Shown in pieces: positions 23,199 to 32,877 of a stretch of DNA of 64,000 bases; position 1 is the first letter of the stretch; each line of letters opens with the position of its first letter. A program made the translations under genes and the position numbers. This DNA is from an uncultured Desulfovibrionaceae bacterium (GTDB lineage: Bacteria; Desulfobacterota; Desulfovibrionia; Desulfovibrionales; Desulfovibrionaceae): NCBI GenBank assembly GCA_944325325.1, contig CALUZP010000149.1, forward strand, positions 54,396-118,395, read 5' to 3'. Below the pieces are notes generated by a model. The model was given only the letters and a program-made list of their open reading frames with translations, was not told the DNA's origin and searched no databases.

Positions 23199-23399
23199 GC
23201 TGTCAGGCAGAAATGCTCCCGTATAGAGAGCACTGACAGCACCGTAAATGCTGCCTCAGCAGCAACGCGGCAGCAGCTGGCTTTGCGTGCCGGGGAAACA
23301 GACTGCCCTTCATCAGGACATCCTGTTTTCCCGGCAGCTGTGTTGTTTGTTCCCTGCACGGAAGGAAACGCTGCACCAAGCCCAGACGAAGCAGCCCTG

Positions 23400-23423
23400 A
23401 CAGCTCTGGGCGAAGCTGTTTTT
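23400..23423 (+). terminator. Possible gyrA terminator
   Basis: A 6-bp stem ACAGCT/AGCTGT around an 8-nt loop, followed by TTTTT. It is nested with an alternative GCCCAGA/TCTGGGC stem (23380-23411). Modest strength and about 200 bp after the gyrA stop. Confidence 0.4.
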
Positions 23424-23429
23424 ACTGGA

Positions 23430-23570
23430 GCGTTCTGCCATTGAAAAAGGCAGAACGCGAGGCGGCAGCACAGCGCCGCCCGGCCAAAACTGGGCGGAAA
23501 AACCACGTGTTGTCCGCGAAACAACAGGCCGTATGGTTGGAAACGCAAAGCGTTTCAAACTGAAAATACT
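23430..23570. repeat. Two-hairpin intergenic repeat, copy A
   Basis: Hairpin 1 has a 9-bp stem CGTTCTGCC/GGCAGAACG (23431-23457), plus a flanking G-C pair, around loop ATTGAAAAA. After a linker of about 70 nt, CCGTATGGTTGG leads into hairpin 2 (23535-23560) with core GAAACGC/GCGTTTC. Copy B at 33249-33320 has the same loop, the same CCGTATGGTT block and different but still pairing stem bases. Confidence 0.65.
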
Positions 23571-23897
23571 CCAAGATCGTGACTGTACGGGAACGGCAGG
23601 CCTCCGGAGCGTGTTTGCGTGGCGCTGTCTTCTGGCAGCACGGGCAACAGGTTACAAAACATGCTGTTGTCTGGAAAATGCAGCAGCAGAGCGGCAAAGG
23701 GGCCGGAGACGCTGCCCGTGCCTGGACGCAGGGCGTGCCCTGCCTTGCCGGAGAGGCTGTCAGAGCGGACGCTGCAGGCCGGATACGGCGCCGGACTTGA
23801 CTTTTCCTGAATAAACGGCAGGCTGAACCGCGTCATATCCTGCCGGACGCCGTACAATCCGGCCTTACCATTCAACCTTTCGCAAGGATTGCTGCCC

Positions 23898-25334
23898 ATG
23901 TTCCCACAGTACCGCGGAAAGCTGGAATACGTCTGCCTTGGTTGCGGCGGGCGCTTCGGTATCGACGAGCTGCTTTACACCTGTCCCACCTGCGGACAGG
24001 TGCTGCTTCTTGAGGATTTGAACCGGGACGCACTGCGCGGCATGGGTGACGGCGCATACTGGCGGAACGTGTTTGACAGCCGCGCCGCCACACGCGAGAC
24101 CGCGCTGCGGGGTATTTTCCGTTATTACGAACTGCTCGCGCCGGTGCTTGACCCGGAAGACATTGTCTATCTTGGCGAGGGGCACACGCCTGTTGTTGAG
24201 GGAGCCAGAGCCCTGCAGCAGCATCTCAATGCCCGTTTCATGTTCAAGAATGACGGCCAGAATCCCAGCGCTTCATTCAAGGATCGCGGGATGGCCTGCG
24301 CATTCAGCTATCTGCGTTATCTGGTGCGTTCCAAAGGGTGGGACGAAGTGCTCGGCATCTGTGCGTCGACAGGCGACACGTCGGCTGCGGCGGCCATGTA
24401 CGGGGCCTATGTGGGCGCTCCCATCAAAACGGCGGTGCTGCTGCCCAGAGGCAAGGTCACCCCTCAGCAGCTTTCCCAGCCGCTGGGCAACGGGGCCACT
24501 GTCATGGAAATCCCCGGCGTGTTCGACGACTGCATGAAGGTGGTCGAATATCTTGCCGAGCATTATCGTGTGGCCCTGCTCAATTCCAAGAACAGCTGGC
24601 GAATCCTCGGTCAGGAGTCCTATGCCTGCGAGGTGGCCCAGTGGTTCGGCTGGCAGGTGGAGCCGCTCTGCCTGTTTGTGCCCGTGGGCAACGCCGGCAA
24701 CATTTCAGCCATCATGTCCGGTTTCCTCAAGCTGCATGAGTTGGGCGTCATTAACGGGTTGCCCAGACTGTTTGGCGTGCAGTCCTCTCATGCCGATCCT
24801 GTCTGGCGCTACTACAGCGCCGATCCGGCCAGCCGGGTCTATCAGCCGGTACAGGTCAGGGCCAGTGTGGCTCAGGCGGCCATGATCGGCAATCCGGTTT
24901 CCTTCCCCCGCGTGAAGGCTCTGGCAGACAGATATGAGGCGGTTCGTCCCGGTGCGTTCAATGTGGTGCAGGTCGAAGAACAGGCCATCATGGACGCCAC
25001 CATCCAGGCCAACCGCCATGGCCATATTGCCTGCACACAGGGCGGGGAATGCCTTGCCGGTCTGCTGCGGGCCCGCGAACTGGGGCTTGTGGGACCTGAT
25101 GAGCTGGCCATTCTTGATTCGACGGCGCACAGCCTCAAGTTCAGCGGTTTTCAGGAGATGTATTTCAACGACGCCTTCCCGGCGGAATTTGAAATCCATG
25201 CGGACAGAACGCTGGCCAACCGCCCCGTGGAGATTCTTTCCGATGAGGAAAAGAAGGTGCTGTCTGTGCAGGCGTTTACCCGGGCTGCCGCGGAAAGCGT
25301 GGCTGAAAGGCTCAAGCTGCACGGCCTGCACTAG
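23898..25334 (+). CDS. thrC: Threonine synthase
   Basis: PLP enzyme converting O-phosphohomoserine to threonine. About 478 aa. An N-terminal zinc-ribbon-like segment (CLGCGGRF then CPTCGQ) precedes the catalytic fold-type II domain. The PLP lysine is in NPSASFKDRGM, with ICASTGDTSAAAAMYGAY, and VPVGNAGNISAIMSGF for the phosphate site. I chose ATG 23898 because AAGGA (23884-23888) fits it; TTG 23889 would be too close. It stands alone between long intergenic regions and supplies the substrate of IlvA at 2.4 kb. Confidence 0.94.
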   Translation: MFPQYRGKLEYVCLGCGGRFGIDELLYTCPTCGQVLLLEDLNRDALRGMGDGAYWRNVFDSRAATRETALRGIFRYYELLAPVLDPEDIVYLGEGHTPVVEGARALQQHLNARFMFKNDGQNPSASFKDRGMACAFSYLRYLVRSKGWDEVLGICASTGDTSAAAAMYGAYVGAPIKTAVLLPRGKVTPQQLSQPLGNGATVMEIPGVFDDCMKVVEYLAEHYRVALLNSKNSWRILGQESYACEVAQWFGWQVEPLCLFVPVGNAGNISAIMSGFLKLHELGVINGLPRLFGVQSSHADPVWRYYSADPASRVYQPVQVRASVAQAAMIGNPVSFPRVKALADRYEAVRPGAFNVVQVEEQAIMDATIQANRHGHIACTQGGECLAGLLRARELGLVGPDELAILDSTAHSLKFSGFQEMYFNDAFPAEFEIHADRTLANRPVEILSDEEKKVLSVQAFTRAAAESVAERLKLHGLH

Positions 25335-25753
25335 CGTGTTGTGCCAGAGGGCGCGGTGCGGCACAGGCCATATGACGGCAGGAGCAGTCCTGCCGTGGCC
25401 TTCGCCGGATGCAGCCAGCCCGGCTGGCCGTGAAAAACAGTTCAGCCGGGCCGGAATGACTCTGGCATGGCCGGCACAGCGTCTGACAGTCATGGCCGGA
25501 TGACGGGCGTTCTGCCCGGCGTTGGATACCCAGTCCGGCAGGGCTGGCAAGCTGTTGCGTTTGCCAGCAGCCGGCAGGCGAGTCACAGGGACGTTGCCCG
25601 TCAGGGAAAGACGCACGGCTCCTGCTTATGGCAGGCAGTCTCATTACACGCGACGGCCAGGCCGTCATGACACGCCGGCCGTTCTGATCTGCGCGGCAAA
25701 GCCAGGACGGATACGGAGGCGTGAGGCGGAATGTTTCCGCAGAGGACAAGGTG
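25335..25753. other. Intergenic region thrC-symporter
   Basis: 419 bp with no convincing gene. It contains a perfect 9-bp hairpin at 25375-25396. Confidence 0.55.
25375..25396. repeat. Perfect short hairpin after thrC
   Basis: ACGGCAGGA and TCCTGCCGT around a GCAG tetraloop, 41 bp after the thrC stop. It has no T-run, so it is either a factor-dependent termination or processing site, or an mRNA-end stabiliser. Confidence 0.55.
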
Positions 25754-27127
25754 ATGAAGCAACGAGAAAGTCTGAACAGCCGCATTGGTTTTTTGCTCCT
25801 TTCGGCGGGCTGCGCCATAGGCCTTGGCAATGTATGGCGGTTTCCCTTCATTACAGGGGCGTATGGCGGTGCGGCGTTCGTGTTCATTTATCTGCTGTTT
25901 CTCCTCATCCTCGGGCTGCCCATTCTCATTATGGAGTTTGCTGTTGGACGGGCCGCCCAGCGTGGTGTGGGACATGCATTCAGACTGCTCGAGCCTGCCG
26001 GGACCCGCTGGCATCTTGCCGGATATATGGGGATTTTCGGCTGTTTTCTCCTGATGATGTTCTACACGACAATCACCGGCTGGATGCTCTCGTACTGCTG
26101 GTATGCGCTGCGTGGCGATCTGAGCGGGCTTACGCCTGAGCAGATTGGCGCCTTTTTTGAGGCTACACTGCAGGATCCGTATAGCATGACGGGCTGGATG
26201 GGGCTGTCTGTGCTTATCGGAACGCTGGTCTGCATGGTCGGGCTGCGCAAGGGAGTTGAGCGGATCACCAAGATCATGATGGCATGTCTGTTTCTGGTGA
26301 TCCTCGTGCTGGTTGTGCGGGCGGTGACGTTGCCCGGCGCGCTGGAAGGCATCCGCTTCTATCTCATGCCGGATATCGGGCGCCTTCTTGAGCATGGTGT
26401 CGGCACTGTGGTGTTTGCGGCCATGGGACAGGCCTTCTTCACCTTGAGCGTGGGGATAGGCAGTATGGCCATTTTTGGCAGCTACATTGGCAAGGAGCGC
26501 TCGCTGACCGGTGAGGCATTAAGCATCCTGGGCATGGACACGCTGGTGGCGCTGCTTGCCGGGCTGGTCATCTTCCCTGCCTGCTTTGCGTTCGGTGTCA
26601 ACGCCGATTCCGGGCCGGGGCTGGTGTTCATTACGCTGCCCAATGTGTTCAACAACATGCCCGGCGGCGAATTCTGGGGAATTCTGTTCTTTGTGTTCAT
26701 GGGGTTTGCGGCACTGACCACCGTCATTGCCGTGATGGAAGGCATCATTGCCTATCCCATGGACGGCTGGGGCTGGAGCCGGCGCAAGGCGGCCTCGATT
26801 GTAGGGGTGCTGTTGTTTGTCGCTTCACTTCCCTGTGTGCTGGGTTTCAACACATGGGCGGATATTCAGCCGCTTGGCGCCAAAAGCAGCATCCTGGACC
26901 TTGAGGACTTCATTGTCAGCAACAACCTGTTGCCGTTGGGCTCTTTGATTTTTCTTTTATTTTGTTGCAGCCGGCGTGGCTGGGGCTGGGACAATTTCAT
27001 CAAGGAAGCCAACAGTGGCAGAGGAATCCGCTTCCCTGCAGGAACACGGTTTTATGTTACCTGGATTTTGCCGTGCATTATTCTCTATGTGTTTGTGCAG
27101 GGCTATATCAATAAATTTTTCATGTGA
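25754..27127 (+). CDS. Sodium-dependent amino-acid/neurotransmitter symporter family transporter
   Basis: LeuT-fold NSS transporter, 457 aa, with about 11-12 membrane helices. The family signature GFLLLSAGCAIGLGNVWRFPFITGAYGGAAF forms TM1 with the Na+ and substrate sites; TM6 region FFTLSVGIGSMAIFGSY and FAALTTVIAVMEG follow. The substrate is probably an amino acid but cannot be fixed. I chose ATG 25754 (MKQRESLNSRIGFL), where the family usually begins, over a longer frame from 25721. No linked biosynthetic genes; thrC is the nearest neighbour. Confidence 0.9.
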   Translation: MKQRESLNSRIGFLLLSAGCAIGLGNVWRFPFITGAYGGAAFVFIYLLFLLILGLPILIMEFAVGRAAQRGVGHAFRLLEPAGTRWHLAGYMGIFGCFLLMMFYTTITGWMLSYCWYALRGDLSGLTPEQIGAFFEATLQDPYSMTGWMGLSVLIGTLVCMVGLRKGVERITKIMMACLFLVILVLVVRAVTLPGALEGIRFYLMPDIGRLLEHGVGTVVFAAMGQAFFTLSVGIGSMAIFGSYIGKERSLTGEALSILGMDTLVALLAGLVIFPACFAFGVNADSGPGLVFITLPNVFNNMPGGEFWGILFFVFMGFAALTTVIAVMEGIIAYPMDGWGWSRRKAASIVGVLLFVASLPCVLGFNTWADIQPLGAKSSILDLEDFIVSNNLLPLGSLIFLLFCCSRRGWGWDNFIKEANSGRGIRFPAGTRFYVTWILPCIILYVFVQGYINKFFM

Positions 27128-27302
27128 AACGGCGGCATGAGCAACAAAGGTTTTCAGCCGGCCCGGACATGCGGCCAAAAGGCTTGACATGCCCGTCCAT
27201 GGAACGCTAAAGGCAGGGCTGGAAGCAACAAACGTGTTGCTGGCGGCTTGAACTCTGAAACTGTTTTTCAGACCTCTAGACCACAACTTTCGGAGGAATA
27301 TT

Positions 27303-27491
27303 ATGGGCTGGACCGTTACGGTTGATACCGACAAGTGCACCGGTTGTAGCGAATGCGTGGATGTCTGCCCCGTCGAAGTGTATGAACTGCAGGACGGCAA
27401 ATCCACCCCTGTTCACGCCGAAGAATGCCTCGGCTGCGAATCCTGTGTTGAAGTTTGCGAAAACAACGCGATTACCGTTGAAGACAACTAG
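27303..27491 (+). CDS. 2[4Fe-4S] ferredoxin
   Basis: 62-aa low-potential electron carrier with two clusters, CTGCSECVDVCP and CLGCESCVEVCE. The motif and VEVYELQ segment resemble Desulfovibrio ferredoxins. In the second motif the Pro after the last Cys is replaced by Glu. Very acidic overall. CGGAGG lies just before ATG 27303. TTGACA at 27184-27189 may be part of its promoter, but the -10 is poor. The leader has a small hairpin GCAACA/TGTTGC. A strong terminator follows, so it is a single-gene, probably highly expressed unit. Confidence 0.95.
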   Translation: MGWTVTVDTDKCTGCSECVDVCPVEVYELQDGKSTPVHAEECLGCESCVEVCENNAITVEDN

Positions 27492-27582
27492 GATCGCTTG
27501 ACATTCGGAGTCCGAATCCCCGGGATCCGGACTCCGGGGCCGTTCCTGTTGTGGAACACGCCCCATGTCATGTTCTGGACGG

Positions 27583-27617
27583 AACGGGAAGGGGTGCAAG
27601 TCCCTTCCCGTTTTTTT
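27583..27617 (+). terminator. Intrinsic terminator after ferredoxin
   Basis: A perfect 11-bp stem AACGGGAAGGG/CCCTTCCCGTT (27583-27593 with 27602-27612), 8-nt loop, and a T-run to 27617. It separates the ferredoxin from the following YkgJ gene. Confidence 0.92.
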
Positions 27618-27650
27618 ACATGTCCCCTCACAAAGGAAAATCTTCCCGTC

Positions 27651-28361
27651 ATGATTCCCGATCTTTCGCCTTTCTTTACCCGGTATGAGGCGCTGGTGAA
27701 AAGTGTGGACGCCGTGTTTGCACAGGTGGCAGGCACGCACGCGGAGTGCGTGAAATGCCATTCGGGCTGCTCGGACTGCTGTCACGCCCTGTTTGATCTG
27801 TCGCTGATTGAAGCGCTGTATCTCAATACCCGCTTCAAGGAACGGTTTGCCTATGGGGCGAAGCGTTCCGCCATTCTGACAGAGGCTGCGGCGGCCGACA
27901 GGCGCATCACCGTGCTCAAGCGCGATTATTTTCGCACCATGCGGGACAAGGGGCGTGAAGTCGTGACGGAAGAAGCCGCCAACGAAGCCGTGCATGACGT
28001 CATGGAACAGGTCGCTCACGATCGGGTGCGCTGCCCTCTGCTCGGACCGGATGACACCTGCCTTATGTATGAAGAGCGGCCTATTACCTGCCGGTTGTAT
28101 GGCATACCGACCGAAATCGAAGGCAAGGCCCATGTGTGCGGCAAGTCCGGATTCCTTCCGGGAAAGCCCTATCCGACCGTGCATCTCGGCAAGATCCAGG
28201 ATCGTCTGGATGCGCTGAGCCTTGACGTGCAGAACGCGGTGCAGTCCCGTTTCAAGGAGCTGCACAAGGTGTACGTCCCCGTGTCGATGGCTCTTCTGAC
28301 CAACTATGACGAAAAGTATCTTGGCATCGGGCCGGCGCCGGATCCCAGGAAGGAGTTCTAG
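27651..28361 (+). CDS. YkgJ-family cysteine-cluster protein
   Basis: 236 aa with the YkgJ-type Cys pattern: CVKCHSGCSDCC near residues 36-47, then CPLLGPDDTCLMYEERPITCRLYG. Such clusters bind zinc or iron-sulfur; function is not established in the family. The frame is open further upstream, but the ferredoxin terminator lies there, so ATG 27651 after AAAGGA is the realistic start. The next gene starts directly after this stop (TAGATG), so the two are co-translated, with the TPR gene after them. Confidence 0.8.
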   Translation: MIPDLSPFFTRYEALVKSVDAVFAQVAGTHAECVKCHSGCSDCCHALFDLSLIEALYLNTRFKERFAYGAKRSAILTEAAAADRRITVLKRDYFRTMRDKGREVVTEEAANEAVHDVMEQVAHDRVRCPLLGPDDTCLMYEERPITCRLYGIPTEIEGKAHVCGKSGFLPGKPYPTVHLGKIQDRLDALSLDVQNAVQSRFKELHKVYVPVSMALLTNYDEKYLGIGPAPDPRKEF

Positions 28362-28811
28362 ATGATCAGCGCCACCATCTGGCGTGATGGCACGCCGCAG
28401 GCTTTGACGCCGGAACAGGAAGCCCTCAAGAAGGACATTTACGAGCGGATGAATCCCCGCCGGCGCAAGTTCATTGACCGCATCGGCTATGAAAACTGGG
28501 ATCCCTTCCAGAAACCCAACGATCCCATGGAGCTGCGTCAGGACATCACCAAACGGACAACACAGCAGCTTATCCGCGAATTTTTCCAGTCGCTCAAGGG
28601 GCGGCCGGTGAGCAACGAGTTTGGCCAGGGTGCGCTTGAAAGCGCTCTCGGCATTGTCAATCGTGATGAAAAGACGCTCGGACGCTACGCCTTCTGCGCC
28701 TGGTACAACGACTTGCTGCGTCGTGAGGGCTATCTGCTTGAAAGCCTGGAACGCCGCCCGCAGCCTGCAACGACCGACAAACCCGCCGATCCCGACGCGC
28801 CTCGCGTCTAG
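28362..28811 (+). CDS. Conserved-looking hypothetical protein
   Basis: 149 aa, soluble, charged, with no motif I recognise. It has a helical centre with many Arg/Asp/Gln residues (around DITKRTTQQLIREFFQS) and a Pro/Ala-rich tail. Its ATG touches the stop codon of the YkgJ gene, and the TPR gene follows 18 bp later, so these three form one unit. A function linked to the YkgJ protein is plausible but only by position. Confidence 0.65.
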   Translation: MISATIWRDGTPQALTPEQEALKKDIYERMNPRRRKFIDRIGYENWDPFQKPNDPMELRQDITKRTTQQLIREFFQSLKGRPVSNEFGQGALESALGIVNRDEKTLGRYAFCAWYNDLLRREGYLLESLERRPQPATTDKPADPDAPRV

Positions 28812-28829
28812 ACCGCTTACAGGACCGCC

Positions 28830-29447
28830 ATGAAACAGCAGTACGACAACATCGACGACTATATTGCCGATCTCCAGGCCGAGCTGACCGGCGACAACAA
28901 GTGTGCCAACCATTACTACAATCTTGGTGTGGCGTTTTTGCACAAGGGTGATCTCATGGCTGCCGAGGAGGCCTTCCTTAATGCCATCCGGCTGTCACCG
29001 CGCCTTGCCGAAGCGTATGTTCAGCTGGGCGGGATCTGCCTTTCGCGCGGCGATCTGGACGGCTGCCTGCGCTACAACCAGGAAGCGGCCGAATGCCGTG
29101 CCAAGTTCCCTGTGCCGTGGAGCAACATTGGCTTTGTCCATGTACAGCGTGGCGAAGCCGACAAGGCCGTGACGGCGCTCAACAAGGCCCTGAAGTGGGA
29201 TCCGGAGTTCATCCAGGCCAGGGCTACCCTGGGCGTCGCCCTGTATATGCTGGGCGATCTGGATGGCTGCTTGCGCGAAAGCAATGCCGTGCTGGCCAAG
29301 GAACCCGGGTTCGGGCCGGCCTGGAACAATCTGGCTCTGGTGTGGATGGACAAGGGCGACAAGGCCAAGGCTGTGGAGTGCGCCCGCAAGGCCCTGGACT
29401 GCGGCTTTGACGTTGACCCGAAATTCCTTGCAGAGCTGGGGCTGTAG
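28830..29447 (+). CDS. Tetratricopeptide-repeat protein
   Basis: 205 aa made almost wholly of TPR units: about five 34-residue repeats, for example NHYYNLGVAFLHKGDLMAAE, AYVQLGGICLSRGDLDGCLR and AWNNLALVWMDKGDKAKAVE. No signal peptide or membrane segment, so cytoplasmic, with a likely protein-protein docking role. Last gene of the YkgJ/hypothetical/TPR unit. Confidence 0.85.
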   Translation: MKQQYDNIDDYIADLQAELTGDNKCANHYYNLGVAFLHKGDLMAAEEAFLNAIRLSPRLAEAYVQLGGICLSRGDLDGCLRYNQEAAECRAKFPVPWSNIGFVHVQRGEADKAVTALNKALKWDPEFIQARATLGVALYMLGDLDGCLRESNAVLAKEPGFGPAWNNLALVWMDKGDKAKAVECARKALDCGFDVDPKFLAELGL

Positions 29448-29904
29448 CACGTCCAGCGCTTCTGCAACGCTTCTGGCAACGGGCGGAATAGAACACAGCC
29501 TGTACTCAAAAACAGGCTGGTGAAACCTTCTCTGGCAACGTTGCGATTCTGTTTGCCAGCCAGCCTGTTTCCTTTGCAAGGCGGGAAAACCATAACTCAT
29601 GGTGCGGCCTGTGCAAACAGGCCGCTGCTGCAGGCGGTGGCAGCGGGGATGTCTCTGTTTCCGTCCACAGGCGGCAAGGACAGTCCTGCCGGCCGCACGC
29701 CGCAGCATTATGTGGCAACAGCTTCATACAAGGCGCGGGAACAGCCTACCGCACCGGTCTTTTCGGACAGCGCACTCCATCCGCTGTGTTTGTGTGTGCG
29801 CGGCACAAGTTCATCCAGAACCCGATTCCGGGCGCAGGCGTGTGTCCTGGCGTCCGGCAGTGCGGTTCAAACTGACGACACCAAATGCAGGAGGGTGCGG
29901 CATC
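29448..29904. other. Intergenic region TPR gene-glmS
   Basis: 457 bp. It has a hairpin CAGCCTGT/ACAGGCTG (about 29498-29515) and, 60 bp later, another CAGCCTGTTT that could compete for pairing. No ribozyme or riboswitch core that I can recognise. The glmS frame is open into this region, but the conserved enzyme start is at 29905. Confidence 0.5.
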
Positions 29905-31761
29905 ATGTGCGGCATCATTGGATATACCGGGCACCGTCCGGCGCAGCCTGTAGTCATTGAAGGCCTGCGGCGTCTGGAATACAGGGGATATGATTCGTCG
30001 GGCGTGGCTTTTGTAGAGGGTTCTTCCTTGTGGCGTGTGCGGGCGGCAGGCAAGCTCGCTGCGCTGGAGGAAAAACTTGCCGGCATATCGCCTTTCGGTT
30101 CGCTGACCGGTATCGGGCATACCCGCTGGGCAACGCACGGCGCGCCTGTCGAGCGAAACGCCCATCCGCATTTCGGAGGCCTGAATGAGCCCGTGCTGGC
30201 CGTGGTGCACAACGGGATTTTTGAGAACTACCGTGAAGTCAAAGAGCAGCTGGAAGCCCTCGGTTACCGCTTTCAGAGCGATACGGATACCGAGGTTGCC
30301 GCGCACCTGATCGCTGAGGAACGGCGGCACGCCCCCGACCTCATGACGGCGTTTGCCTCTGCGCTGCGCAAGATGCACGGTGCGTACGCGCTGGTCATGA
30401 TCTCTCCGGAAGAGCCCGAAACCATTTATGCAGCGCGTCTGGCTTCCCCGTTGATTGTAGGCGTGGGCACGGGAGAGCATTTTGTTGCTTCGGACGTGCC
30501 GGCATTCCTGCCGTATACGCGCGACGTCATTTTTCTGGAAAACGGCGAGTTCGTGCGCATCACTCCGGGCGCGCATCAGGTTTTCCAGCTGGATACGCTC
30601 CAGCCTGTGGACAAAAAGGTTCAGCGCATCAACTGGGACATGCAGTCCGCACAGAAGGGGGGGTACCGCCACTTCATGCTCAAGGAAATCTTTGAGCAGC
30701 CCGGAGTGGTGACGGACTGCCTGGCCGGCCGGGCGCTCGTGGCCGGTGAAAACCCGCACGGCGGCATGCAGCCCGATACGGTCCGGCTGCCGGAGCTGGA
30801 TTCGTTCCCCGTGCCGGAGCACATCCATGTGGTGGCCTGCGGGACGTCGTACCATGCCGGGCTCTGGGCCAGGCAGCTGTTTGAAAGCTGGGCACGCATC
30901 CCGGTTTCGCCTGAAATAGCGTCGGAGTTCCACTACAGGGACGTGCTGTTCAGACCTGGGGATATGGTGCTGGTTATCAGCCAGTCCGGCGAGACGGCAG
31001 ACACGCTGGCGGCCCTGCGCCTGGCAAAGGCCAGAGGCTGCCCGGTGATCGGCCTGTGTAATGTGGTGGGGTCAAGCGTGGCCAGGGAGGCTGACGCCGT
31101 ACTCATCACCCAGGCCGGCCCGGAAATCAGCGTAGCCTCCACCAAGGCCATGTGCAGTCAGATGGTCATGTTTGCCCTGATGGCCCTGTATTATGCGGCA
31201 CGCAAGGACACGCTGTCCGCAGACCAGCGGCGCGTACAGCTCGACGTGCTGCGTGGCATCCCGGCCATCCTTGAACGCATTCTGCCGGGCCTGCGAGATA
31301 CGGCCAGGGAGCTGTCCAGGGAATTTTCCATGGCGCGCAGTTTCTTTTACCTTGGCCGCGGGCAGGCCTTTCCTCTGGCGCTTGAAGGCGCGTTGAAGCT
31401 CAAGGAATTGTCGTACATCCATGCCGAAGGGTATGCCGCCGGTGAAATGAAGCACGGCCCTATTGCGCTTATCGATCCGGCGTTCCCCACACTCGTGCTG
31501 GCCTTCAATGATGCGCTGTTCCCCAAGACGGCCTCCAACATGCAGGAAATCAAGGCGCGCGGCGGGCCGATTATTGCACTGGCCGCCGAGGGGGTGAATC
31601 CTCCGGCGGATCGGATCTGGCGGCTGCCGCACGTTCCCGGACTGCTGGCTGGCCTTGTCGCCTTGCCGGCTCTGCAGCTGTTCAGCTATGAAATGGCCGA
31701 CTACCTGGGCAAGGATGTGGATCAGCCCAGAAACCTTGCCAAGAGCGTCACTGTGGAGTGA
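29905..31761 (+). CDS. glmS: Glutamine--fructose-6-phosphate aminotransferase (isomerizing)
   Basis: First step of UDP-GlcNAc synthesis for peptidoglycan and lipid A. 618 aa. It begins MCGIIGY, so Cys2 becomes the N-terminal nucleophile of the glutaminase domain; HTRWATHG is the Gln-binding loop. Two SIS domains follow, with ACGTSYHA, ISQSGETADTL and STKAM, then the C-terminal KSVTVE. CAGGAGGG precedes ATG 29905. queA starts 6 bp after its stop, so they are co-transcribed. Confidence 0.96.
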   Translation: MCGIIGYTGHRPAQPVVIEGLRRLEYRGYDSSGVAFVEGSSLWRVRAAGKLAALEEKLAGISPFGSLTGIGHTRWATHGAPVERNAHPHFGGLNEPVLAVVHNGIFENYREVKEQLEALGYRFQSDTDTEVAAHLIAEERRHAPDLMTAFASALRKMHGAYALVMISPEEPETIYAARLASPLIVGVGTGEHFVASDVPAFLPYTRDVIFLENGEFVRITPGAHQVFQLDTLQPVDKKVQRINWDMQSAQKGGYRHFMLKEIFEQPGVVTDCLAGRALVAGENPHGGMQPDTVRLPELDSFPVPEHIHVVACGTSYHAGLWARQLFESWARIPVSPEIASEFHYRDVLFRPGDMVLVISQSGETADTLAALRLAKARGCPVIGLCNVVGSSVAREADAVLITQAGPEISVASTKAMCSQMVMFALMALYYAARKDTLSADQRRVQLDVLRGIPAILERILPGLRDTARELSREFSMARSFFYLGRGQAFPLALEGALKLKELSYIHAEGYAAGEMKHGPIALIDPAFPTLVLAFNDALFPKTASNMQEIKARGGPIIALAAEGVNPPADRIWRLPHVPGLLAGLVALPALQLFSYEMADYLGKDVDQPRNLAKSVTVE

Positions 31762-31767
31762 TGTGCA

Positions 31768-32877
31768 ATGACTGTGCCTTTTGAAGAGACGCTGGCCTAT
31801 TACCGTTACGATCTGCCAGAATCGCTCATCGCGCAGGAGCCGCTTGAGCGCGGTGCGTCACGGCTGCTCGTCCTGGAACGGCAGAGCGGCCGGCGTTCGC
31901 ACCACACATTCAGCGAATTGCCGGATCTGCTTCCGGAAGGAGCGCTGCTCGTTGCCAACAACTCGCGGGTACTGCCTGTCCGGGTGCGCGGAATGCGGCC
32001 TACCGGCGGCAGGATGGAGTGCCTGCTGCTTGGCGTTGTGCCTCTGGTGGAGCAGCAGGCGGTCGAGACTGACGGCCTGTTTGCTGCTGAAACAGATGTC
32101 CTGCTCAAGCCCGGCAAAGCCATGCATGTGGGTGACACGTTGCGTTTGCCCGAACCCGGGGCCGCGGACGGCATTGACCTGACAGTCCTCGCCAAGGGCG
32201 ACTTTGGCCGTCACCGTGTCCGGCTGGCCTGGCGTGGCGGACGGCAGGGACTGTCGGCCTTTCTGGAGCGCTGCGGGCAGCTGCCGTTGCCACCGTATAT
32301 CCGCCGGGAAAGCCGAAGCTCGGACGCCGAGACGTATCAGACCGTCTATTCGCGCAAGGACAAATCCGGTTCGGCGGCCGCACCGACAGCAGGCCTGCAT
32401 TTTACGGAGGCCATGCGTGAAACGCTGGCACGGCGAGGGTTCGGCTGGGCTGAGGTGACACTGCATGTGGGCTATGGCACGTTCAGCCCCGTGCGCTGCG
32501 AAGACATCCGCGAGCATGTGATGCACCGCGAATTTATCGAATGCCCGGAGAGTACGGCTGAGGCGGTTGCCAGGGCCCGCGCCCAGGGGCGCCCGGTTAT
32601 TGCCGTGGGCACCACGGCCTGCCGTACACTGGAAGGCATTGCGCAGAGTTGCGGCGGCGTGCAGCCGTACGCCGGATGGACGGATATTTTTATCCGGCCG
32701 GGCTATACCTTCAAGGCCATTGACGGCCTGATCACCAACTTTCACCTCCCGGAATCCACCCTGCTGATGCTGGTCTGCGCCCTGGCCGGACATGATCCGG
32801 TGCTGGCGGCCTACCGGGATGCCGTGGAGCGGCAATACCGTTTCTTCTCTTACGGCGATGCCATGCTTATCCGCTGA
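31768..32877 (+). CDS. queA: S-adenosylmethionine:tRNA ribosyltransferase-isomerase
   Basis: Converts 7-aminomethyl-7-deazaguanine in tRNA to epoxyqueuosine using the ribosyl of SAM. 369 aa, full length. Motifs are YDLPESLIAQEP at the N-terminus, LLVANNSRVLPVR, SGSAAAPTAGLHFT, VTLHVGYGTFSPVR, and TNFHLPESTLLMLVCALAG near the end. It follows glmS by 6 bp. The other queuosine gene in the window, tgt, is at 52.6-53.8 kb. Confidence 0.95.
   Translation: MTVPFEETLAYYRYDLPESLIAQEPLERGASRLLVLERQSGRRSHHTFSELPDLLPEGALLVANNSRVLPVRVRGMRPTGGRMECLLLGVVPLVEQQAVETDGLFAAETDVLLKPGKAMHVGDTLRLPEPGAADGIDLTVLAKGDFGRHRVRLAWRGGRQGLSAFLERCGQLPLPPYIRRESRSSDAETYQTVYSRKDKSGSAAAPTAGLHFTEAMRETLARRGFGWAEVTLHVGYGTFSPVRCEDIREHVMHREFIECPESTAEAVARARAQGRPVIAVGTTACRTLEGIAQSCGGVQPYAGWTDIFIRPGYTFKAIDGLITNFHLPESTLLMLVCALAGHDPVLAAYRDAVERQYRFFSYGDAMLIR

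Larger units (their letters stand above)
23199..23897. other. Long intergenic region gyrA-thrC with structured repeat
   Basis: About 700 bp with no credible gene. It holds a possible gyrA terminator (23400-23423) and a two-hairpin repeat element (23430-23570) that recurs downstream of queA. The open frames in it have no ribosome-binding sites. Confidence 0.6.

Noticed and set aside
27276..28943. 555-codon minus-strand frame
   Set aside because: Runs antisense through the ferredoxin, its terminator, the YkgJ gene and the hypothetical gene; the plus-strand genes are well supported.
29448..29904. glmS ribozyme upstream of glmS
   Set aside because: Considered because of the 457-bp leader. I see no recognisable ribozyme core, and the element is mainly known from Gram-positives.
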